The notes under the pieces: model-generated
Told to the model about the DNA's origin: nothing
Seen by the model: only the letters and a program-made list of their open reading frames with translations
Databases searched by the model: none
NCBI GenBank assembly: GCA_006386115.1
Contig: VFIW01000019.1
Location: 1 to 64,000, forward strand
Direction: 5' to 3'
Source of the DNA: Globisporangium splendens
Lineage: Eukaryota > Oomycota > Peronosporomycetes > Pythiales > Pythiaceae
DNA: 64,000 nucleotides
Translations under genes and position numbers: made by a program
Shown here: positions 55,529-64,000 of the stretch, in pieces
Position numbering within the stretch: position 1 is the stretch's first letter
How the letters are laid out: each line of letters opens with the position of its first letter

Positions 55529-57517
55529 TTATTTCAGCGCTAGCGAACCGATTGCGGACAGCAGCGCGTCGAGTTTGCGCATCGCGAGCGCTGCGTCCGC
55601 CTCCAAGACGTACACTCCCGTGGCGCTGGCCACGAGCAGCTCCGATACGCCGTCCCCGTTCGCGTCCAGCCACGCGAGGCTGTAGATCGGTCCGAACGCT
55701 TCAAAGCGCCATTGTCGCGGTGGGAGAGGTGTCCATACTGGGAGGGCCACGTCTGACTCGGTGGTGGTTGCACTCATGCTGGTTGGAGGGTCAGCAGTGC
55801 GCACATTGTTCGTGTCAGGTGCCAGAACCGCATCGAGAAGCTCTCTGCTGTCGACCGCTGTGATAAGGTCGGGTAAACGCTCGCGTGTGGGCTCCTGACG
55901 TTGGATCTCCTCCTTAGGCTGTGCCAATGACGGCATCTTTGCTGCTTGGTGCTGTTTCTTGTATGCTAATACGACTTGATCGTCCGTTCCGACAAGCAGC
56001 TCCACGTTCCCGTCCTACTCAGCACACAAAGCAGTAATTAAAGCGCAATATTAGTTGGCCGAGGCGCGTTCTAAGGGATCGTAAAGAAGACGAAGCATTA
56101 TCCATCTTACTAGGTCAATATCTGCTGCAACACCGGCAAAAATCGACTCGAAATGATCGGACCCAGCAAGCATTTGTGAGGACGAAGCCCCAGATGTGCT
56201 GAAAATGTCCTTGCACACGACAGCGTACCCCACCGCGCAGGTTGCCAGGACATTGCATCGGAGTTGTTGCGTGTCGCTATGCAAGACAGAACATGTTAGT
56301 TAAGGTCAAAAAGACATGGTTATGCAAGCCTTTGCATGCGTACATGGACTCGGTTGACAATGCACTCGTAGGAAACAGCGACATGGATGTCACAGGTCCA
56401 TCCAATTGGAAATCCCTCGTCTCGTACGGACCGCAGCTGCAATTGTCCTGCACGTGCCCACTGAACACGCGAATAATGCCGTCCGCACAGCCGAACGCGA
56501 TCCACGACGTGCCGCCTGTCACTATTTGCATGTCGACTGCGAGTACGGGGTGCGTAAATGACGCGAATTCTGGGAAAAAGTTGGCGAATTGCTCATTCGA
56601 AAGGCGAGCGCACTATAAAATACACACGCACCAGCATTTCATTAATAATTGATCATGTGTGTTGGAGGTAATGAACTCAACTGGTCGCAGCTTGGAAGAC
56701 TTACATGAACCTCCTCTTTGGACTCAGAAGACTCGCTTGTGTTTGCGTCGATGTATCCGAATGCGACCATCGACTCATCGCGGAACAGGATCACGCCATG
56801 GAACACCTCAGCCGCACCATTCAGCGACAACGCCTTCACACTCGCGATCTTTGTCGGCGCGGCCACCAATTCAAAGCGCAACGACGATGAGCTTCGAGTT
56901 CCCGTGTTACTGGAGCTGCTGCTAGTGGCGCTGACACTCCTCTTCGTACCGCCGTTTGACCGCGCAGTCACTGTTTCCGAAGATGAGTTCTGGAGCGCGT
57001 CTTTGACGGGGACAATGAGCAGGAAGAGCTTCTCGTCTTGCGCGTATGCGATCGCGATCGCCTCCTTCCCAGGATACTCGATCACGCCACTCGTCACCAC
57101 TTCGCAATTGCCTTCACTGAGCTCTTCGAGCACCAGCTCTTGCAGAGTGTACTCGTGGTTCTTCCCATACTGCAGCACGGCCACAGCACGATCTGTCGTC
57201 ACGAGCACGTGACTTCAGACCAGCAGCACAAAGAAAAACACAACGCGTGAGCTGGTGACCACCGACAAGTGCACATAGGGAGCTCGTAAAGGACCGCACG
57301 ACGCATACCTCTGAGATCTGCTGTTGCTCAGCGAGTTAATGTTGGGCGCACCCTTGGGGTACGGCAGGAACTGCGTCTGGTGGTACGCCATCACCATCAG
57401 CGAACAGCCTTGAAGGAGAAATTCGATGAAGGTGACCAGCATGTATCGGATTCTGAGTCTGTCACCTGAGTCTGAGTCGTTCCACAGAGAAAGAGATGTC
57501 ATAGGAGAGCTGACCAT
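55529..57517 (-). CDS. KPTN: Kaptin, KICSTOR complex subunit
   Basis: Exons 57309-57517, 56705-57212, 56344-56612, 56111-56276 and 55529-56014 give about 545 residues. Kaptin is a beta-propeller-like protein of KICSTOR, which tethers GATOR1 to lysosomes to restrain TORC1 in animals. Diagnostic blocks are FFPEFASFTHPVLAVDMQIV followed by the GCADGIIRV turn, the LAGSDHFESIFAGVAADIDL motif, DGNVELLVGTDDQVVLAYK, and the calcium-like turn LDANGDGVSELLVASATGVY, each matching the order seen in animal kaptin. The first exon is the least sure: the ATG at 57515-57517 is used because the next segment (HVLVTTDRAVAVLQYG) is clearly family-like, but the human N-terminus is poorly matched. A serine-rich insertion (SATSSSSSNTGTRSSSS) lengthens it relative to human. 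Confidence 0.82.
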
Positions 57518-57967
57518 GAAATACTGAAGTACAGATGTTCGACGTGACACGGCAATGCATGTTTGCAGGATTCAAGATGCTGCGATTTCACAACATTGAC
57601 TCCACGCGCATGCCAGTTTTTCTTAGCTTGGTAGATGAAACAACGAAAGAACTGCCAAAAATGCAGTGGGATATGTTCATTTGACTTATCCCAGCTCATA
57701 AAATACGTCGGTAAATAAAATAGTAAACAAGACTAACGACAAACATGGAAGGAAGGAAGGGGCGGCGAACTGGGCGGACAAAAAGACCCTCATGGGGAAA
57801 TTGTGAACTTGGACGATCCGCGCCGCTGGCTCCACTGATAATTATACAAAGCTGAGCAGACTCATTCTGCGGTGGCGTTTGTAGGGCAACATTGACCATG
57901 CATCGCGACTTGACACAACGCCATCAAAGCTGGTTCGCGTTGTCCCGTGAGGCTCAAATTGCCGTTA
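57518..57967. other. Interval without recognised features
   Basis: Downstream of the heat shock factor gene and upstream of kaptin, both on the minus strand. Nothing recognised. Confidence 0.4.
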
Positions 57968-58813
57968 TCATTTGAAGTTGAGCACATCTTCTTCCCCGAA
58001 AATGTTTAATGGCCGCCCTTCGTTGATAAAGTAGTCCATGCCATATGCTTCAGTCCACTCCAGCAGCGACATCTCGCTTGGCTTCTGCGTCGCCTTTGCC
58101 ATCGTGTCAAGCTGAGTGAAGTTGGGCTGGGAGAGCAAGCCCGTCGATGGAGGAGGGCACATAGGAGCAGACACACTCATAAAGCTGGCCGAGGTCGTTG
58201 CCTTCATTCTCTTCATCGCTGGCTGTTCTACAGGAGGCAGGATGGTATAGTTGTTCGCGGCTGGAGCCTTCTCTTGCAGGATGGTCTTCACGAGCGACGT
58301 GAGGTCCGAGAGCTGACCCATAAGTTCCGCGACTTGACCCTGGAGACTCTCGACCGATTGCTTCAACGTCTCGACTTCCTCTCGCTCGGGGGACATCGGC
58401 TCCGAGTACGTCTTTCGTCGGATCTGCGCCATGAGCTCCTCCTTGCCGCGCACAAACTTCTCGTGATAAAACTCCCACCAGTTCTTGGTCTCGTCGTTCA
58501 CGTTCGAAATAACGATCTCGTCCTTCTTGTGCTTGCGGAAGCCGTAAAAGTTGAGCTGGCGCACAAAGCTACTGAAATTGTTGTGCTTGAAGTAGCGCGG
58601 GAGCATCGTCTTGGCGAACTCGCGCGGCAGCTTGATGATGAACGAGTGGCCGTCCTCCGACCAGCACGCCACGTTGGCGGGCGACGACTCGATCATGTCG
58701 TACGTCTTCTGCAGGAACACGGGCGCCGACGCCGCGTTGCCGAGCATGTTGCTGTTGCGCGCGACGGTCAGGTCGCCTGTTGCGCTGCGCTTACGGGGCT
58801 GCTTGTCGGTCAT
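57968..58813 (-). CDS. HSF: Heat shock transcription factor
   Basis: 281 residues, one exon. HSF trimers bind nGAAn repeats and activate chaperone genes in the nucleus. The DNA-binding domain spans about 31-126, from APVFLQKTYDMIE to NWWEFYHEKFVRG. The recognition helix is FKHNNFSSFVRQLNFYGFRK (75-94), an almost perfect match to the family. A short heptad region follows (about 143-180, VETLKQSVESLQGQVAELMG), which should trimerise. The tail is proline/serine-rich without a clear activation motif. The protein is shorter than yeast or animal HSF1, as expected for a member of the expanded HSF families of stramenopiles. The core promoter candidate lies at 58821-58831. Confidence 0.95.
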   Translation of the reverse strand: MTDKQPRKRSATGDLTVARNSNMLGNAASAPVFLQKTYDMIESSPANVACWSEDGHSFIIKLPREFAKTMLPRYFKHNNFSSFVRQLNFYGFRKHKKDEIVISNVNDETKNWWEFYHEKFVRGKEELMAQIRRKTYSEPMSPEREEVETLKQSVESLQGQVAELMGQLSDLTSLVKTILQEKAPAANNYTILPPVEQPAMKRMKATTSASFMSVSAPMCPPPSTGLLSQPNFTQLDTMAKATQKPSEMSLLEWTEAYGMDYFINEGRPLNIFGEEDVLNFK

Positions 58814-58820
58814 TTCAGTT

Positions 58821-58831
58821 GAACAAATGAC
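58821..58831 (-). promoter_or_regulatory. Initiator-like element of heat shock factor gene
   Basis: On the minus strand GTCATTTGTTC fits the TCATTYY-type oomycete initiator loosely; it lies a few bases before the ATG and after a run of pyrimidines. This would give a very short 5' leader. Confidence 0.35.
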
Positions 58832-60590
58832 AAAAAAAAAAGAGGGGACAGGTGCGCGGAATCGACGGTAATGACCGCGTTTCTGTGGGAAAGGAGGCTC
58901 GCTGTTGCAGCACCTGGAGAATTCAGAAATGGACGAAAAGCCACAAGAGCCTGTTCGCTTCCACTTGGAGTTTGTATGGGCAGGAGGGAAGCGGCGGCTT
59001 GCGTGCTCACGTGTGTGTTGTGTGCGTGTTGTGTGTGGAGGAGGAGCCGCGCAGGAGGGGAGACACCTTCATGTGCCACCCCTCAAGTTTACTCGGATCA
59101 AGTCAAACGGATGGGCATGAGGGGTGTCGGATCACCATGCCAGCTCTTTCGCAACCAGCCAATAAAACCTCAATCCAATCTTGTTGGAAGCACGCACCCA
59201 GCAGAACCCACTGCCAGAAAAGCCTCAAATGTAGGTAGCGACCCGACTTGCGTGGACCAACTGGCGAAGGTCGGATATTTGTGGGTTTCATATTCCTAAA
59301 AATGAAACACTCAACGCGCCAGTAATTGCTTGAAAAAACAAAAACAAAAACAAAACAAGGCAGGGTCAGGACACCACTGATGTGCAGATCCACGCGCCAC
59401 AACCAACGCTATGATAACATAACCGCTTGGCGCCACAGTCTCCAATTTGCCTTGTTGAACTCAAACCTGCAATAGTAAAAAAAACCTCGATCATTTTCGA
59501 TGCAGGGCAACTGCAGAATTGGTTGATTTGCCATTTTCCTGCCGCATCCTACCCTTCGCCCTATCCGCTCGACTGTTTGCCATTCGTGCAACTTCGCAGT
59601 TGCTGGTTGCAGCATAGGCACAAGAGCAGCCAACAAGCAGCCCGAAGTTGACAGTCTCACGCCCTCTTTCTATGGTTTCAGTGGACACCTGCTAAACTCG
59701 CAGATTCTGATAGAGTAAACGCACTGGCCACTGCGTGGTTTACTGACCCATTTTGCGGCCCATCCCCGCAAATTTGCTCTTTGGTGATCTTGGATCAGAC
59801 AAGAGTGATGACCGCCAAGTAAACAGAAAGGACGACCTGCAGTCCAAGCACCACCTGATTGGTCGCAAAGACACGCGGCAGTGTTCCCGGATTGGCTGAA
59901 AACACCTGTGGTCGGACACTTTTGACCAGACGAAGGCCGACTTGCGAGAGCGATGTCTGATCAACATGTCGCAGTTCGTTGGCGCTTTGGTTAAGTACGA
60001 CTTTCCATTTTTGTAAATGGACCATCGCTCCTCCATGCTGATGTTGCTGTCAACATGATCACCGCGCGACAAATGGCTTCACTCGCAAACAGTCCGCATC
60101 CGACGGCCGAAGCCCATCGAACGAACCAACCACAGGGATGCGAGACGAGAAGAGTAGCGGCGTCTGCTGCTGATTGTGACGGTGGCCGTCACGACGGCTA
60201 CGATGGCCAACGTGCTCATGTGCAAACGTCACGAGCTGCTCGCGATCGGCACGCGAATGTCGGTTGAGACGTCATGTTTGTGAGGGAAGAGGTGTGATTT
60301 GTTTGCCACGCTTTCCGTATTGAGGGGGCATTCGTGAGAGTGTTTCCATTGTGTGTTTGCTGACGAGTGTGTGTACCCATTTGGGCTGTTGACATGGGTG
60401 CTTGATCAGCGACTTAACGGGATGCTGTTCGATACGGCGTTCTCGATGACGCGTTTTTTTTTGCTTTGGCGCAGAATATGCAGGAGGAATTCACAAAAGT
60501 GACGATAGATATACAAGAGCTCGAGGAGATCGTTGAGATCGGAGACAGAGTTGGCGATACGCTCGGTATATGCGTGGCATGGTGTGAGGA
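58832..60590. other. Gene-free interval, nothing supported
   Basis: Short unsupported frames on both strands. No family feature recognised. Confidence 0.4.
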
Positions 60591-60599
60591 TCAATCGCG

Positions 60600-61335
60600 T
60601 GCATGAATGGTGGGACCAGATTTACCACTTGACGTCAAAACGAATTGTGCAGGATCTGTGTGAGCCGCCATCCCTGTCGAGTGAACCTCGCGCATTTCGA
60701 AGGAGGGCGGCAGAAAGTTCTGACACGAGCATTTTGCAGGAATGCGCTTTTGAACGAGAAGGTTTTTGGTAGATACATGCCCGACGCTGCAAAAGTGCAG
60801 TTCCAATTGTCTAAATTTGCGCGTGTGGAACAAAAAGTGACCATACGAGATCTCACAGCGGAAGCTTTTGTCCATCTGACCAACGCCAAACGGAAGCATC
60901 CTACGCTTCAAGCTTTGCACAGTTGATGTATGCGCCTTGCGCGGTCTCAGGACGCCAGTAAATCCAGTCGCAGGTCTCCTCGGTTGAGTACATGTTGGTT
61001 CGGAACAACAGGTTGAAACTTCTTGGCTTGCTGAAACGCGTGCACAGTTCGGGTCCGAGATCACGAGTAGACTGTCCATTTCCGCTAACGTCAGAGCTCG
61101 CACCGCGTCGATTCGACACGCGGACGTGCGAGTGCGTTTTTGTCATCGAGTCTGCAAGTTTTCCACCTGACCTGACGCATTCCACACTGCCGAGCTCATG
61201 AGCGCATACAAGCCGAGACCGAGGCAGATTGCCGAGCGATCCACATCGCTGTGCTCCTGAAAGCGCACGCGGTGCCTCATCTTGGCTCGCTTCGACACAA
61301 GCACACGACCTGCCATTGCAAGCAAGCGCATGTAC
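60600..61335 (-). pseudogene. GARS: Relic of glycyl-tRNA synthetase (class II, archaeal/eukaryote-bacterial alpha2 type)
   Basis: No intact gene, but three or more blocks of glycyl-tRNA synthetase appear in order on the minus strand in different frames. The first (about 61143-61270) reads GLYALMSSAVWNASGQVENL, the AVWxASGHVxNF block. Next comes KPRSFNLLFRTNMYS and DWIYWRPETAQGAYIN (about 60901-61010), which holds the RPETAQG motif. Then MLPFGVGQMDKSFRCEISYG and FLFHTRKFRQLELHFC (about 60790-60896), the class II motif 2 region with its FRxE arginine. Last is FEMREVHSTGMAAHTD and TSSGKSG (about 60615-60695). The frame shifts between them and stops are present. A live enzyme gene must exist elsewhere; this is a duplicated or decayed copy. 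The plus-strand frame at 60645-60926 is its shadow. Confidence 0.75.
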
Positions 61336-61524
61336 GTTAGAATTCGTTAATTTGTGCAGGCAACAGAGTGCGCGTTGCTTTTGCCGTGTGCATGTGCTGC
61401 GCATCGCATGTACAGCGCATCCTTTCAAGAGTGACAGAGATCTTCGACCTACACAAGGTTGGTCAGCTCAGCTTTTTGGATTAACTGCGTAAAATGAAAG
61501 GTTTCTATAGAGAAGAGGTGGCTC

Positions 61525-62937
61525 TTAGGAGAATATGTTCGAGTACACGACCTTCTTCTTCTTGCCGGAAGAAGACTTGGTGCTTTGACTCGAGACATCG
61601 TTTGTGCTTGGCGCAGATGAGGACGCAGAAGCCACGTTGCCTCCGCTTCGAGGAACTTTTCGCTTCTTCTCCGTCTGTACCATCAACAACACCGTCAGCA
61701 TATTTTAAATACTCCAACAAAGCATGAACAAAAACAAACGATGCATGCCACGTACTGGCGCTTCAATGTGAGAGAAGATGCCTCCAGTCTTGCCCCCGAT
61801 TTTCGCAGGTTCGCGCGAAATCGGAATGCGATGCTTCGACTTGTCGAGCGAGAGAATGTCCTGAACGCCTGCAAAATTGTCGATGGAGCCAACATTGTCG
61901 GCGCGGTTGGCTTCGTGCTCGCGCTGGCGTTTGCGGATCTTGTCCTTTCGCGACGTGACCAAACGCACGAATCGGGACTCTTCGTACTCCTTCTTCTCAG
62001 CCTCTTCGCGCGCGATCTCCTTGTCGATCGCACCGGTGCCACCGGCGTGGATCTCCGCAGGTCGCTCGCTGAACTCTTCGCGCAACTCGGAGAGGATCGT
62101 GCTCTTCTGCATTCGCTTGCGGTTGCGTTCGTCCTTCTTGGCCTTCTTCGCCTGTTCGCGCTCTTCTTCTTCGTATGGCACGGACGCCAGACGAGGCGCG
62201 CGGTAGATGCCGTCCTTGGTGCTGGCGCTGCCTTCCTCATCGTCGTCGTCGTCCTCTTGGCCGTCCTGGCCGAGCAACTGGTCAGGATTGGGCGCATAGT
62301 TGAGCGATTCGTCCATATCCTTGCCGCCCGATACGGCGACCTTCAGCATCTTGTCGATCTGGTACTTCAGCTTGCGATCAAGCGGTCTGTAACAATGGAG
62401 AAGCGAACACACGTGTAAGCAACACGCTCGCTGTGCGCATACGATCGTCGGTCATTAAAGCATCCACACAATACTAACCGAATACGCTCCAGGAGCGTCC
62501 GATAGCGCACCAATTCCTTAAAGATCGGGTGATCCTGCACAGTCTCAGGCGCTTCCAGCTGCAGTAAACAACAGCATTCGTTTGTAAGTAAATGACTCTC
62601 GTGACTTCAAACCAACCAGCAGCAGCATACACAACGCACCTTGAGCAGCGCGAAGAAGAGCTCCATCTTGGTGTACGCCAGCAGCGCGTGGTTCTTCACC
62701 TGCAGGTAGCTCATGCCGGCCTCCGACGGCAGGTCGTTCTCCACGGCCGCGCTGATCTCGGCCACCTTCTGCTGGATCTGCGTCACATCGTCCTTCAATT
62801 TGTCAAACCCCGTCGCTGCACACGCGCATAGAAACAGAGCAGGTAAGCAACCACATCATCGACACAGCTCACAGATATATGGAGAGCTCTACATGCGTCA
62901 TATAGAGCCACACACACGCACCTTCGGCAGCCACCAT
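61525..62937 (-). CDS. NGDN: Neuroguidin/Lcp5, small-subunit processome factor
   Basis: Exons 62922-62937, 62640-62815, 62479-62558, 61756-62386 and 61525-61674 give 350 residues with consistent phase. Neuroguidin/Lcp5 carries a Sas10/Utp3-type domain and works in nucleolar 18S rRNA processing. The first part is helical (LKDDVTQIQQKVAEISAAVE). The diagnostic block RPLDRKLKYQIDKMLKVAV follows (Sas10/Utp3 domain). The middle is acidic and lysine-rich with the family's APRLASVPY stretch and ELREEFSERPAEIHAGG segment. The C-terminus is basic with a nuclear-type KKKKVVYSNIFS end. The first exon has 16 nt only (MVAAE plus one base), supported by the donor and by the phase into the next exon. Length is near the animal protein (about 315). 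Confidence 0.88.
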
Positions 62938-63196
62938 CTTTACTCGTCCAGCGTCGTCAATTATGGCTTTGAGCCTCAATCGGCGCGCTTCCAGTCGATG
63001 GCTGGAGCGCATTACAGCGAATCATCATCAGCTACTCGTATCACTGGCTGAAACTCAAGCAAATAATGCGCATAACAGCGAATAATCAGTTAGTATACTA
63101 TCTAATTGGTTGAAATTCAAGCACACTCCAGACTCAGACTCAGACACCAGCTTTCACGACACGAAGCGACGCGAAGCGCAACATGAGCAGCACAAA
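62938..63196. promoter_or_regulatory. Shared divergent promoter interval
   Basis: 259 bp between the NGDN ATG (minus) and the next plus-strand ATG, so both genes likely share this promoter region. No clear initiator was found by eye. Confidence 0.35.
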
Positions 63197-64000
63197 ATGG
63201 ATCCGCGGCAGACCAAATGCTACGCGAAGGCGCAGACGGAGCTGCAGGAGCTATTCCGAGAGATATCGAGCCAGGGCCAAGTGGGCTGGCTCGAGCTGCA
63301 GACCGCGTTGCTGCCGTTCACGGCGGGCGACGCGAGGAACGACGTGCTGGAGCTCGTCGAGGACATGAAGCTCAAGCAGACGACGCTCAACGAGCAAGAG
63401 TTTATCCGCGTCATGTGGAAGAAAATGTACTACGACAACGTCGTGTACACGAGCAAATACCGCGAGAGCGAGGGCAAAGCCGCCGCTGGGTGCGGCGCTG
63501 TGGAGGACGACGGCGTCGTGTTCAATATCCCACTGGCGCATGTGATCGTCTCGATCAAGCGACGCAGTCAGCTCAAACAGTTTGCAGAGTACTATGCAAG
63601 TCGTGGCATCTCTGGTGCAGACCGCTTGACTGCTGAGACTGCAGGAGGCGAAGCAGGTACTCATGTTGAATCGAGTCCTACGCGCAGACGCTCACCCAGG
63701 CATGCGCACAGCCCTCGGCACCATCGACACCGGAGACGGGCATGCATGCTTGACAAGAGCATCGCAGTATCAATCAGCTCGCTGCGTGAGCGAACGTCCT
63801 CTGCATACGACGTCGTGGCATGTGTATTTGATCCTGAAGATCGAGCCATGCGTCCACTCACGCTCTTCATGAGGTAAATCGATGCTTTGCTTTTTCAAGA
63901 ACACTCACTACGGCTCCTTCCCTGACCTCTATGTTCTCTTGTGCCTTTAGAGGCGTCCGAGAAGTCAACGTCGTGAATTGCTCCCGTTTGTACTGCTTGC
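63197..64000 (+). CDS. Degenerate EF-hand-like protein, N-terminal part (cut by window edge)
   Basis: Exon 1 63197-63873 and the start of exon 2 (63951 on) join in phase over a 77-nt GT-AG intron; the gene continues outside the window. Residues 1-80 have a pattern like paired EF-hand helices without canonical calcium loops (ELFREISSQGQVGWLELQTA; NEQEFIRVMWKKMY). A conserved-looking stretch follows (FNIPLAHVIVSIKRRSQLKQ), then a basic histidine/arginine-rich linker, and a last part (AYDVVACVFDPEDRAMRPLT) that precedes RGVREVNVVNCSRLY in exon 2. No family named. An upstream frame has no ATG. What follows may decide the class; kinase or beta-domain types are possible but not supported. Confidence 0.6.

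Noticed and set aside
60645..60926. 93-codon plus-strand frame that looked like a small gene
   Set aside because: It lies antisense to the glycyl-tRNA synthetase relic, whose conserved blocks on the minus strand explain the region better.

Overview
The window reads as nuclear DNA of an oomycete (Peronosporales/Pythiales-like), although no single gene proves the genus. The evidence is the compact spliced genes with short GT-AG introns (about 45-100 nt), a textbook oomycete core promoter (initiator plus flanking promoter region) in front of the aldehyde dehydrogenase gene, oomycete-type Ty3/gypsy elements, and a eukaryotic gene set: heat shock factor, signal peptidase subunit, mitochondrial intermediate peptidase, U2 snRNP-associated SR protein, and an axonemal coiled-coil protein.

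Positions 1-20345 are a retrotransposon nest. Element A (minus strand) runs off the left edge, with its 5' LTR at 2090-2755. A truncated two-exon host-like gene (2783-3257) and a partial plus-strand A-type LTR (3454-3772) follow. Element C (minus, 3773-10051) has gag-protease, RT-RNase H and integrase-chromodomain blocks plus an extra small ORF before gag; its 5' LTR is cut at 10051 by element B. Element B (minus, 10052-17610) has gag, protease-RT-RNase H and integrase-chromodomain, and carries a long antisense reading frame in its 3' end. The nest ends with a chimera at 17671-20345 that has inverted A-type LTRs, a plus-strand pol fragment and a minus-strand gag start. Every element carries stops, frameshifts or truncations. 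Elements A and B share a -1 frameshift heptamer at the same distance before the gag UAG codon.

Positions 20346-31500 are gene-poor: a mitochondrial aldehyde dehydrogenase, a damaged copy of the ciliary gene CFAP57, a mucin-like single-pass membrane protein and a small two-exon gene.

Positions 31845-64000 are gene-dense. In order: U2SURP-like splicing factor (+), BAR-like/SBF2-like protein (+), signal peptidase subunit 3 (-), a four-pass membrane protein (+), mitochondrial Met-tRNA formyltransferase (+), a very large App1-type lipid phosphatase with N-terminal membrane segments, eight tandem repeats and a CaaX end (-), a CINP-like protein (+), a PH-domain CaaX protein (+), mitochondrial intermediate peptidase (-), kaptin of the KICSTOR complex (-), heat shock factor (-), a decayed glycyl-tRNA synthetase relic (-), neuroguidin/Lcp5 (-), and the start of a degenerate EF-hand-like gene (+) cut by the right edge. 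Two products act in mitochondrial protein biogenesis (formyl-Met initiation, presequence processing), two are predicted prenylated membrane proteins, and U2SURP and neuroguidin act in RNA maturation. The neighbours look like independent housekeeping genes, not an operon-like system.

Exon models were built by eye from splice signals and reading phase. No similarity search was run; family names rest on recognised motifs and length.
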